Shown here in pieces: positions 24,649 to 34,932 of a stretch of DNA of 64,000 bases. The notes under the pieces are model-generated. The model was not told the origin of the DNA and searched no databases. It worked only from the letters and a program-made list of their open reading frames with translations. Source of the DNA: Neckera pumila (Eukaryota > Streptophyta > Bryopsida > Hypnales > Neckeraceae); NCBI GenBank assembly GCA_963969595.1, contig OZ018408.1, positions 31,682,108-31,746,107 of the forward strand, written 5' to 3'. Both the position numbers and the translations under genes were made by a program. Each line of letters opens with the position of its first letter. The stretch's first letter is position 1.

Positions 24649-25476
24649 TCAATCGTGCTTTTCCTGGAAAGAGACTTCGGGCTTTCTTCTGACAGTGTTA
24701 CGTCTCTTGGCGTAGAACTTTATCAATCCCAACCAGAGCTTGTAAACCCACACCATGCTCCCGAAGATTGCAAACGCGATCTTGGACATCCAACAATACG
24801 CTAGCCATCTTGGCATAATCTTGTCGGCATAACCTCCCAAGTAGAATTTCCCCATAGACCATGTCAAATAGGGGCCAAATCCTCCCCTAACGATGGTGAA
24901 AAACACTGTGAAGAAAGGAGACAGGTTTTTGTATATCTTCTTGGCTGTTGGAGATGTCTCCTGCGCCATTCGACACAGAGTCCAGATGTTTTGCACCGGA
25001 CTGGTGACTTCTCCACCTGCTATCAAACACATCACAGACATAGCCCCATGCCCGATAAAGTACCGGCATGATATCATGTACGTCAACGTCGCAACATGGT
25101 GGCCGATGAAGAGAAAATCATCTGGGGCAGTGATAAGATAATTGAGTAAATCAACAACGAAATAGGCCATTGAATACTCCATAATCTTGTCCTGGAAGGG
25201 CGTGTTGGGAGCATCCAAAATCCATTTCTGCGAAAAAATCTCATGTAAGGACAGTATCGCCACCACTGTTCCATGGGTCAACGAAATACCACAGCTAGCT
25301 GCATCGTACCGGGCCCGTCCCTTCCAGAGCTTGTGAAATACATAAAAGTATCCCAAGAAATACACAGCCGTAAACAAGAACACCGACCCGAACAACACCA
25401 CGTTGTCTGTAATGAAGCTCATGATCAGTGTGGTTCCAGAGTAGCCGGCCCTCAAAGGCAGATCTAATACATACAC
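24649..25476 (-). CDS. TLC-domain (TRAM-LAG1-CLN8) multi-pass membrane protein
   Basis: A single uninterrupted 275-codon ORF ending in TGA. It matches plant TLC lipid-sensing-domain proteins of the TMEM136/TLCD4-like group, which sit in endomembranes; their biochemical role is poorly defined and they are not ceramide synthases. Hydrophobic spans are visible at about residues 25-47, 63-80, 100-116, 122-140, 145-160, 187-205 and 228-250. Family hallmarks are SLTHGT (65-70), YSMAYFVVDLLNYL (101-114) and DDFLFIGHHVAT (119-130), followed by GGEVTSPVQN (154-163). The C-terminus is short and basic. An in-frame Met at residue 19 is an alternative start and gives an N-terminus closer to typical homologues. 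The gene stands alone, with the limit dextrinase gene's 3' end 6.8 kb away on the other strand. Confidence 0.9.
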   Translation of the reverse strand: MYVLDLPLRAGYSGTTLIMSFITDNVVLFGSVFLFTAVYFLGYFYVFHKLWKGRARYDAASCGISLTHGTVVAILSLHEIFSQKWILDAPNTPFQDKIMEYSMAYFVVDLLNYLITAPDDFLFIGHHVATLTYMISCRYFIGHGAMSVMCLIAGGEVTSPVQNIWTLCRMAQETSPTAKKIYKNLSPFFTVFFTIVRGGFGPYLTWSMGKFYLGGYADKIMPRWLAYCWMSKIAFAIFGSMVWVYKLWLGLIKFYAKRRNTVRRKPEVSFQEKHD

Positions 25477-25585
25477 TCCTTTTGACTGCTGTCGAGTGCC
25501 CTAAGATTTATCATGAGGGTGCTGTTCACCATCCAGAACTGTTATACCCTTGTGGTCAATTATGATCCCAGAAAAATCGTTTCCC

Positions 25586-26674
25586 CTGCAACACAATTCC
25601 CACATATGACACATAAGCCAACATGCCATTCGGGAACCTAGATTAAACCCTAAAGAAGTCACGGTTTTCAAAAAGACCAATTCCAGTGGTCGAAATGCGC
25701 AAATAAGACAATTCAGAAGCGGTCAAAGCCTGTATCAACAGATTCAATGGAGAACATTGCATGTGTTGGTCAAAAATAAATAAACTTGTACAAAAGAAAC
25801 TCCCCATCTTAACTGCTCATAACTGCTGAAAAAAGGACTCTTGATCCTTCATTGCATCCCATTTCGCCATTAAGATAAAACCTAAAACGACCGACAAAAC
25901 GGTAGTGACACTAAAATACAAGACATGACGCAACAAAATGATACGTGTCTTTGACGATGAGTAAAGTTCACTACAAGCAACGAATATCCCTACACTGCTC
26001 TTCAGACCTTGGACGATCAAATTCTGATCCACCGCTTAATCATTGAAGCATTGCCACCAGAATCCAAGTGCAAACTTCACTTGCACCTTAAATCCCCCTA
26101 GTCCCAATCACAAATGAAAATTGTCAAACCCTAATTCCTTCAAAACACGTAAAACCAGTCAAAACAACACAGCGAAAGAAATAATAATAACAATTCGTAT
26201 AAAACACGCAATTCCCACCATGATTTCAACATCTCACTCCAACAAAGAGGCATTTTGTTTTACCAAAGCGAGATTCGGAAACCCTACGTACAGAATTCCA
26301 CATGCATTCCCAACTACACGAAATCCGCCATTCAAAAACGCCCTAACCACTAACAAGTCCTACCCGTTCGACATCACGGGCTTTCATCCACCTTTCATCA
26401 CAGCGACTCCTACCAAACTATTCAGGATCCCAGGAACCCTAGATACAAGAATTCCACATGCATAATCAACTCCAAGCTCCACAATTGCGCAATCCGATAA
26501 TCACAAACAAACTAAAGCTACGTCAAAAGACAATGCTCAGCAAGGAACGTAAGATCATGTGCAAACGCTTCGCTTCCCGTGAGTTCAAAACAAATACAAG
26601 ACTGATTTCCCTCATCCGGATCTCAAAAGAATCGGAATTGAAAACGCAGGGGCTTGGTGGGAGAGGAGACGTAC
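25586..26674 (-). other. Predicted 5'-UTR intron of the TLC gene
   Basis: On the minus strand a good acceptor (tgttgcag) ends at 25586, about 110 bp before the start codon. A good donor (gtacgtctcc) begins at 26674, in a more GC-rich block (26660-26850) that looks like a first exon and promoter. The intervening sequence has no convincing coding exon. This is inference from splice-site appearance only; no transcript is available. Confidence 0.4.
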
Positions 26675-26859
26675 CAAAAGGGCGACACGGGAGAGCCGAA
26701 GCGGCTCGATTGGATTGAGGAGCGAGGCGGCGATGGCGAAAACATGAAAAGATTGAGCGCGACTGGGCCAAGTGCCGGAGGGAAACTGGGGAAAACGGAC
26801 GGGGGTGGGTCAAGGAGGAGGAGATGGGAGATGGACGGAAGCCGTTGATGTGTGCGGCT

Positions 26860-27614
26860 GGAAAAGGAACGGATGAGATGTGTATTGCGCAGGGCCCATG
26901 CTTGATGTGCGGACACCGGAAGTTGGGAATATTCCGGAAGGCTTCTTGACTTGGTCATTACGAGCAATGTTATTATATTTTGTATAGGGCAATGCCCGAG
27001 GTAGAGAGCATTTTGGGAAATAAAGGGCCGACGAGGAGGGTGTTTATTTCCCGAAATGTCCGACGACAAGAGGTCATTGTCTGATGTAAACTATAAGCAT
27101 TTCGAGTAGAACATGATGAATATTGGAGATGAGAAATTGAAGTCAGATGGGGAATTTGTAATCCTTGATTATGCAAGAAATCCCGCGCAATCAGGCATTA
27201 TGTTGCAGAAGCCTCCTAGGAAATGAATGGCGCATTTTCTGGGAGTGGTTTACAAAGGTTGTAATGTCTTTTAGAGCATCAACAACCGTAGGGTGGTGAA
27301 ATCCCCATGGAAAAGGAAGGCATGGTGGATTCTATGAAATGCAAGGGCTTGGGACTCCCTTCTATTGTGAGCTGAGATTTGATCATTTCAATATTCTAAT
27401 TTAGCTTGATTTATAATGACTACATTAAAGTCATTGAATTGGTTCTTGACTCAATTAGGCCCTCCAACTGCTCTTGATTCTAATTGGTCCCGCGTTTCAC
27501 TATTTCTCACCCTTACTGCCACGGCTCATAAAGAGCCTGGCGGATTAATGGCTCCTGTTTTGTCGCCCGGCTAACAAAATGTTCGCCACTGCTGTCGCTT
27601 TTATCCCGAGTAGT
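26860..27614. other. Upstream flank of the TLC gene, no gene seen
   Basis: The TLC promoter is expected at about 26700-27000 on the minus strand, but no defined element could be placed. The remainder up to the transposon at 27615 has no recognised feature. Confidence 0.4.
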
Positions 27615-28539
27615 TTAACCCCCAAAGGACCAAGGCCCTTTTTCTGCCAAAAAACACTCAAAATTGCCATTTCTATATCAAAAAGTAAAAACATTTGAAA
27701 AATGTTTTTTCTTACATCTAACCATAGGATCTTACACCTAACTAGCATGAAAGTGTGTGGAAAAAATTTCAGAAATTTTGACCGCACAGATTGCAAGATA
27801 TCTGTGTTTAAAGTGAAAAAAACAAGTTTTTCAACACATTGTGGGACTAGATTTCTTGGCTTTGAACATTTTTAGCTTTATTTATTTGCACTACAAAGTT
27901 TTGAGCTTTTAATGTTTATATTGGAGAATTGAGTTGAGAATCTAGCCAAAAAAAAAAGTTCAAAAAAACTTAATTTTCATTATTAAAAAAATTGTTAAGT
28001 AGAAATAGGTACGAGATAGAAGGAAATTCTAAAATATTTATATATTTTAGGTGGGATTAAAATGCACTAATCCCAATGGTGAGATTTTTCTAGCAAGTAA
28101 ACTAAACCATGTAAACAAAAAATTGAAAAATTTGAAAAATTGCGTTCAAAAATGAATCCTACAAGTTATTTTTTTCAAAAAGATGCTCTATTTGCCCGAA
28201 AAACAAGAATGTCCATAACTTTCTCATACAAAATCCAAATGAAATGAATCAAAGCTTTCTAGATAGAAAAAAATATAATCTATAAGACAAAAAATACTTA
28301 AGAAAAAAAAAAAAAAATTGCAAATTTTTTTTGCTGCCCGCCGTCCCCTGTTTTGAGCTTATTTGGTCATAATTTTTGTTCCCGAGCACCAATTGTGAAA
28401 AAAATTATATTCTCGTGAAGTTAATCAGATTTTCTACCTCCAAAAAAAGTTTCAAAAAATCAGAAGAAAATTTCAGCCTGTAGGTACTTGCCCAAAAACG
28501 CATTTGTCCCCTAAAAGGACAATGGTCCTTTAGGGGTAA
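27615..28539. mobile_element. Family B TIR element, copy 2 (about 925 bp)
   Basis: The left end is TTAACCCCCAAAGGACCAAG; the right end is CAATGGTCCTTTAGGGGTAA. The interior is the reverse complement of 22852-23737. It is AT-rich with long A and T runs and has no transposase ORF. Its right end merges with the left end of the next element. Confidence 0.8.
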
Positions 28540-29478
28540 CCCCTAAAGGACTGAACATGCTTTTTTGAGAACATAGCTTTTTTGGGCAGCTCACTACGAG
28601 CGAAGATTTTTTTTTTTTCCTTTCAAATTTTCACACAACATTTTCCCGAGGAGTAGCTTTAAGGCCCAACAATTTTCATAACTTTTGATTACAGGATTAA
28701 AAAGTTATTGCATGATATGTCATTTTCATTGCTCGGCAGGCAGCTCGGGCAGCAAAAAAAACTTCTTTAAAAATCACTTTTTAAAAAAATAAAAATTTGA
28801 AATTGGTTCTTTAGATTTATATGTAGGTGGGAAGCTTTGAATCATTCCATTTGGATCTATGAGTCAAAAGTTATGAGGATTCTTAGTTTGAGGGTAGTCA
28901 TGGAATTTCAACTCTAAAATAAACTTTGAAGTCCTTTATTTCACTCCATTTTCAATATTTTTGAAAAAAAATAAAAACCTTGGGTGTAGGTTGTTTATTA
29001 CAACATTACAACCGTTGGGATTGGCATTCTTCAATTCTATAAATAAATTCTTAACAATTTAGTGTTTTGGATCATTCTCTACTTCTTCCTACTTACTATT
29101 TTTTTCCTATATGTTGTACAATTCTAAATGATCTGAATTTTTTCAAGCATGTATCCAACTTGTTTAGGAAAATAAATCCAAAGAGTAACCACCATTCTGG
29201 ACATTTTTTCATACAAATTTGACCTTGTGAAGGGTAGCTGCCCGGATTTTTGCAAGGACAGAAAAAGGGTTTTTGTCAATTCAACTGCTATTATCTTGCA
29301 ATTCACACTGTGGCAAAATCTGAAATTTTTTCCACATCTTCTCAAACAAGTTTACTACAAGATCCTACGGTTACATGTGTCCAAAAATGTTTTTTTTCTG
29401 AAATTTGATACTTGTATTAGAAATGGCAGTTTTGGAGCTTTTTTGGTGAAAACATAGTCTCCGACCTTTAGGAGTTAA
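28537..29478. mobile_element. Family B TIR element, copy 3 (about 940 bp), abutting copy 2
   Basis: The left end is TAACCCCTAAAGGACTGAAC; the right end is CCGACCTTTAGGAGTTAA. The interior belongs to a second subfamily, whose inverted partner is 57856-58747. Shared phrases include 'gatcctacggttacatgtg', 'aaatggcagttttgg' and, in inverse, their complements. The trinucleotide TAA at 28537-28539 is shared with copy 2. No transposase ORF. Confidence 0.8.
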
Positions 29479-29840
29479 GGTGGGTAACTCGGCCAGTAAC
29501 TGTAGAACATGGGCCGGGGTACAGGGTTGCGGCGGTTTAGGCCACAGCTTTAGGTGCAAGATACATCATCATGGCATGGCTCCTTCACCCATGGCATGCA
29601 TCATGTCCCACGGACTTAGTGTATCGACGTTGATTTAGGCGCAGTGTAAATGCATAGTGTTTTGACCTTGATTTAGACGCCGAGTATTATTATAGTGTCG
29701 TATTTTGCGTCACTATTAGGGTTTCAAGTGCTTTAGGGTTTTGGCTTCTGTGGGTGGTCTGTGGGATTTGGGTTCACCTCTCTTCCGTGCGCCCTCTTTT
29801 GTTGTTTCAGTTTTGTCTCCATTAAATTGGATTTTTAGTT

Positions 29841-30490
29841 TTAGGGTTTAGGTGGCTTAGGAAGCTCAGTGTTCCAGCAACGGTGATCGTATAGCTCCGG
29901 AGTGCGTCCGTAATAGGATAATTGTGTACTATGTATGAGCCAGCTACTGCAATTTTAGGGTGGTCTGAAATTGGTGCGGTTTGTAAGGCGCTGCTACATA
30001 CCTAACGTCTAAATTGCGGTTTCAGGGTGCATTACAACAGGTTGTGTGGCGTGGCGGTTGAGTGTGGAGGTTTTAGGATTAGAATGCTAAGTGTTCTAGT
30101 GACGGTGACCATAGAGCTCCTTAATGCAACCGTATTAGGATAATTGTGGATTGTGTATGAGCCAGCTGCTGCAGGATTTAGGGCTGAAATTGTTGCGGTT
30201 TGTAGGGCTGCCATGGCCTGCATACTTATCGGCTGAATTGCGGTTCCAAGGTTTAGCACAGCAGGTTGTGTGTGGTGGATTTAGGGTTTAGAACACTCAA
30301 TGTTCCAGCGATGGTGACTGTAGAGCTCCGTAAATTCAATCGGCATAGGATAATTGTCTACTGTGTATGAGGCAGCTGCTGCATTGTATGTGGGCTGAAA
30401 TCGGCTTAGTCTGTGGTGCTGCCATGGTGTGCATACTTATCGGCTGAATTGCAGTTTTAGCATCACAGCAAGTTGTGTGTGGCGTTTTGG
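29841..30490. repeat. Three tandem units of about 210-230 bp at the left side of the MULE region
   Basis: Units begin near 29841, 30072 and 30281. Each runs in the same order: 'tttagg.tta', 'gtgttccag..a.ggtga', 'agctcc', 'taggataattgt', 'gtatgag.cagctgctgca', 'ctgaaat.g', 'gctgcca' and 'aggttgtgtg'. The plant telomere heptamer TTTAGGG occurs singly several times but not in an array. Position and G+C suggest that the units belong to the transposon to the right. Confidence 0.8.
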
Positions 30491-30649
30491 GGAGTTAGGG
30501 GGCTGTACTTTGTACTTTATGGTATCGGTGGAGAGTGTTTTCACATACGGCGATTTCAGGCAACCCGACTAGCTATTGTTGCTGTCGGTTTAGGATTTAG
30601 GCTTGCATCGAATCCATGAGGTAGTCCTTCAGACATTGAAAATGCCGGA

Positions 30650-31990
30650 CTTAAACGTTGGACGGTCAGGCTGCGCAGCGGTTACTTCCGACTAGACAGC
30701 CTCCACAGTCACTTCTGGAGGCAGTGTTTGCAGAAATGATTTGTACAAAGAGCAATTCCAATTTCAGCTTCGTGAGATCAAAGCAAAGGTGTAACGTCCA
30801 CCAAAGGGCCGATTTAAATCAAAGACTTATTGTGGGAGTTGCGCGAGACTCACGTAATTTGGCGAGTGCAGGGAAGTCAAAGAAATGAACTTGTAGTAGT
30901 CCAGCAATGTTTCATCTCCACCAATCGACGGCGAGACTTCCTATGGGGGATGGAGAATACAAACGCGGGGGTCAGCTGCAGGTACGTCAAGATCCGCACA
31001 ACGCTAGAAAAGGAAGAGGGCACCTTCCGGGTTACTACAACAGCGGCAAAGGAGGTCACTCGGTATACACTTACCCCCTCTTTGTGCATACTCTCCTTTC
31101 ATTGTTTCAGTGTTTCATCTAGAATTGTGATGAATTTCACTATTTCCTATTCTTCTAGTTATGTGGCAGCTACCACTGTCAGTACGGTCCACAGGACAAC
31201 AATGGGAAGGTGAAGACAATTTCTGTGATGCTGCTGCCTAAATCAAGAGCGAAAGTGGTAGTGGCAAGAATTGCAAAGATCCGCCGTTCCGGAAGTCGGC
31301 AAATGTTACCGTTGATGGGAACATGCAGGCAAATACGGAAAAGAAAAAAAGAGGTAGGAAGAAATCCAACCCTAAGAACGTTGCAACACTGGAGGCCGGT
31401 AAAAAGAAACGCACCACGAAGAAGAAGACGGCCACAAAACTTCCCGACACTGTTGTCCTATTCGATCTGAATGTTTCACCTCTTGACTGCGACAAGGAGG
31501 AGGAAACTTCTGCAATTGTGGTGGTTTTGGGTTCAGGGGATTCGCTCTCATCCGTTGCAAGAGCAGGCACTCTAGGACCGACACATATCCCTTCTGAGTG
31601 TCGGAACACTGTCCACCTTGTAAACAATGCGAACATTGTAAACACTGCCTCTGAAACCAACGGAACAACGTCAATGAAATCGCAGCTGCGGAACATTTGC
31701 TGGACGGTTTCAGGCCAAACATGCAGCTATCTAGTAGGCCCACACAGTACTCTCCTGCAGGCATTGACACTGCTAACATCCAAAACACTGCAGTACCTGG
31801 ATCGACCGGCACAATGTCTACCAAAAATGCTACAAGTTGGATTCCAAAAAAGCCGCGTGACTCACAGAAGCAGTGTGTGTGGGGGGGGTCTTTGAGAAGG
31901 GGATGTCTTGCTTCATTCAGGTTCAAATCACTATGTCTCCTACTAGAAGTCACGGAGATTTGCATCTTTGAGGCTAATCATGTGAATTAG
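30650..31990 (+). pseudogene. Probable N-terminal part of the MULE transposase gene (decayed)
   Basis: G+C rises here. A lysine-rich ORF at 31323-31895 begins with an AT-hook-like run (KKKRGRKKSNPK) and a second basic run (KKKRTTKKKTATK). Just upstream, a frame reads CGSYHCQYGPQDNNGK, which resembles the Cys/His N-terminal DNA-binding finger of MULE transposases. The pieces are in different frames, so introns, frameshifts or both separate them. Assignment to the same gene as the downstream catalytic region rests on order and strand only. Confidence 0.4.
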
Positions 31991-33740
31991 GACGGACTTC
32001 AATGGCATGCGCAACAAAATTCCGGGGACCGCAGCGCATTCTCCTGGCATTTATCAGCAGACATCAAGGACTTTGTGATGGCATTATTGAGGACCGGCTT
32101 CAGTGTTCCACAAATCATGTCGAAACATATAGCAATTGTAAAGGCCCGAATCGCAGATGGAATAGAACTAAGTAGAGATATGTTTCTACACAAACGAGAC
32201 GTCTGTACGTGGCAACCAAAATTGCTAAGGAGACATACATGCTCCACAGCCTAGATGCCAAGAGTGTTTAGGTGTGGGTGCAGGAGAATCCAAACAATGT
32301 TTTCCATTACCAGGAAATAGGCATCCACAGCCAAGGGGGGCTCACTCCCACGACCATCTTGTTCACGGTCGGCATTCAAATGGCGTGGTAGCAAGAAATG
32401 ATGGCACAGTTCAGCCACAAGGGAGCTGTTTTGATTGACGCTACATTTGGCACAAACAAGAAGAAGGTACATTGCAGCATTTCAGTGTGTTGTAATCTTT
32501 CAAGGGTGTTTTGGGTCGTTTTGTTCGCTCGTATATGCCTAGCGCAATAACTGTCGGGCATTTTCAATACTACTTACGTACTCTCCTTCTAGACTGATGC
32601 AGTTCCCTTTGTACACTGTAATGGTGTTTGATGAATGGCATAATGGAATCCCAGTCGCATTCATTGTAACGTCACGATCGGCACAGGAAGATCTGACGCC
32701 CTGAATGAGGGCCCTGGACTTCTGGACATAAGCATGAAGAAAAAGACACCAAATTGGATGTCCAATGCTTTCATCATGGACTATACGCAGGGGGAGATAA
32801 ACAGCTTAAGGTACGTACAACATAAAACACTGCTATCCGTGGACCTTGATGGACTTATAATTGCAATTTTAGGGTGGACAAGCATAGGTCGCGTGTCCAA
32901 GTACAACGTCTGAAAGCCTTTTGGAACCCAATCAGCTTAGTCGTGTGAAACAATGATGCCAATTCATGTACTGCTACAGGACCGTCTGGCCCCGCACCGC
33001 CATTTTCTTGTATTTGTGGCATGTGCACAGGGCCTGGCAAAACAGACATGCATCAAGATCCAGAATAGTGTTTTACAAGCCGATATAATGAAGGGCTTGG
33101 GTTCCATTATGTATGATCGGACTGGGCCGGCTGGTAATGATGCTACTAGGTGGTGGCCTATTCAGAAGCTATAACAACTGCAAAATAGGTACCCAGTTGC
33201 AAATGAGTTCTCGAAGTGTGTGAGGCAGCAGTGGTTACCAAAGGTTCATATGTGGGTGGTGGGCTATAGGAATTTGCCATATGCCGGTCAGGACACTAAT
33301 GCGGCAGTCGAGAGCTATCACAGGTACATGAAATCTGTTCGCAAAGCCGAGAGGAGCCGTCTCACAGGGCGACGCATTGATTGGTGCATTCATGTTCTTA
33401 CCAAAGACGTACTCACACATTACTGGTACCAAAGAGTATGTAAGCGCTTTGGCTTTGTCTACAATTGAAAGGAGCGGTGCATGATTGTATCAGTGCTTAT
33501 ACAAGCCAGAGAAATTCCGAACAGTCACGTCACGCTCCTTGATTTCAACGGAAGACCTACATACGTCACGTCGACCACTCACAGGCACCTTTGATACGTG
33601 GTACACAATCTTGCAGAACTTTGGGTCACTTGCAATTGCCTGCATGCTCAGAAAGGGAACATGTGCAAACATAAGGTGAAGGTGTTGCGGACTCTACATC
33701 TACACTTGGCCAAGGGAATCGTACCGCAATATTGTGGAGC
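31991..33740 (+). pseudogene. MULE (Mutator-like) transposase with SWIM zinc finger, disrupted
   Basis: Order on the plus strand: WVQENPNNVFHYQE (about 32275); QEMMAQFSHKGAVLIDATFGTN, holding the first catalytic Asp in DATFGTN (about 32395-32460); FPLYTVMVFDEWHNGIPVAF (about 32600-32665); KTPNWMSNAFIMDYTQGEI, with the likely second Asp (about 32735-32800); LWHVHRAWQ, matching the MULE C/L-W-H-x-RAW motif (about 33015-33040); QDTNAAVESYHRYMKS (about 33290-33335); and a SWIM finger CNCLHAQKGNMCKHKVKVL (about 33634-33690). In-frame TAG and TGA codons and several frameshifts break it: TAG sits where family members have Gln (W*QEMM), and TGA where they have Trp (TP*MRAL). It would have cut and joined transposon ends in the nucleus; as it stands it cannot encode an intact enzyme. 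Confidence 0.8.
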
Positions 33741-34932
33741 ATTGAAGGGCACAACAGCAGCAATCGTACCACAGTTGCTGACTTTGTCACGAAACACTAC
33801 GGAGCCAACCATGGGCACACCCCAGTCGACTTCCAAGGATTCATAGTTTCAATGTCTGTCCACAAAAGCCAAGGTGGACCTGCAATCGTTGTTATCTGTC
33901 CAAGCCATGGAATTGCTTGAATTTGTGCAGGGCAACAGTACGCTGATGGAACACCTTCATGCGGACTTCAATTGGTGATTGGGGAAGATGCGGATGTTGA
34001 CTGCCAAAATGGAGGCGGGCAACATTCATCCCGAACAAACCACTCCAATGTTTCATCAGGTGCAGGATGGTTTAGGTATGCGTGTGGGACGCCTGAAAGA
34101 CATGCTAGAGCGGAATAAAAGACCCTCTACCTCAAGGAGGTTGAGAATGGGGGCTGATTTGCTTGCGTGATTGCCATGCCAATTTTGTCAGTGGCGCGCA
34201 AAGTCTGTGTTCCGGGCTCTGCATACATTATGGGTGTGGAGTGTCTTTCAGCAAAAACAAATGACTAAGCAAAACACTGCTCCAGACTGCCACTATATCT
34301 GTCAATTCTAGACAATACCAGATTGCCTTTGCATAGTTTTCCACCCATGGTGCCCAATGGCTACCACCATGCTTAAGTAGATTTGCAAAGGTTTAGGTAG
34401 CCGTCACAGCCTCCCAGTTATCGGGAGTGGCTTCACATACTTTTTTGTGCTTTAGTCCACTGCATACAATTTTGAGTAACATGAAGGTCAAGTGCACATC
34501 CGGTTTAGGGATAGGGCTTTCTTTCTAAATATTGAAAAACTTGTACCTGTAATTGGGCTGTTTGGTACTACATATCATATGGGAGTGATGATTAGGTGGT
34601 TTTGGCTTGCAATAACGTTGCCACTAGGGATTCGGAATTGCAGGGATGGATGTGTGCAAAAGGTAATGAATAATGAATTGACGACAGCCGTTACATAAGG
34701 GGTTCTAGTAACCAATTCTGGAAGCACGTGTAATAAAGAGATATACAGCCGGCATGACCCCGCCAAAAAAACTTCTAAAAAAGCGTGCGTCTTGGAAGCC
34801 TAGTAGCCTAAAACATTGCATGTAAACTTCCTGCTTGCATGCAAGCCTGAGCTAACAGCCTACTCCCTAAATTACAACATCACAGTGTTTTAATGGTGTA
34901 CTGTACAATGAAAAAACCTAAAAATGTATACC
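33741..34932. other. Region between the convergent transposon genes
   Basis: Short plus-strand frames continue to about 34170 and may be the decayed C-terminus of the transposase. A Thr/Asn-rich frame at 33732-33920 follows the SWIM finger. From about 34200 to 34930 there is no convincing coding sequence. Confidence 0.4.

Noticed and set aside
25817..26032. 71-codon minus-strand ORF with one hydrophobic span, upstream of the TLC gene
   Set aside because: It lies inside the predicted 5'-UTR intron, matches no family I recognise, and its length is within chance for this composition. It would be worth revisiting if transcripts cover it.
29841..30300. Interstitial telomere array
   Set aside because: TTTAGGG occurs only as single scattered copies within a larger repeat unit, not head-to-tail.
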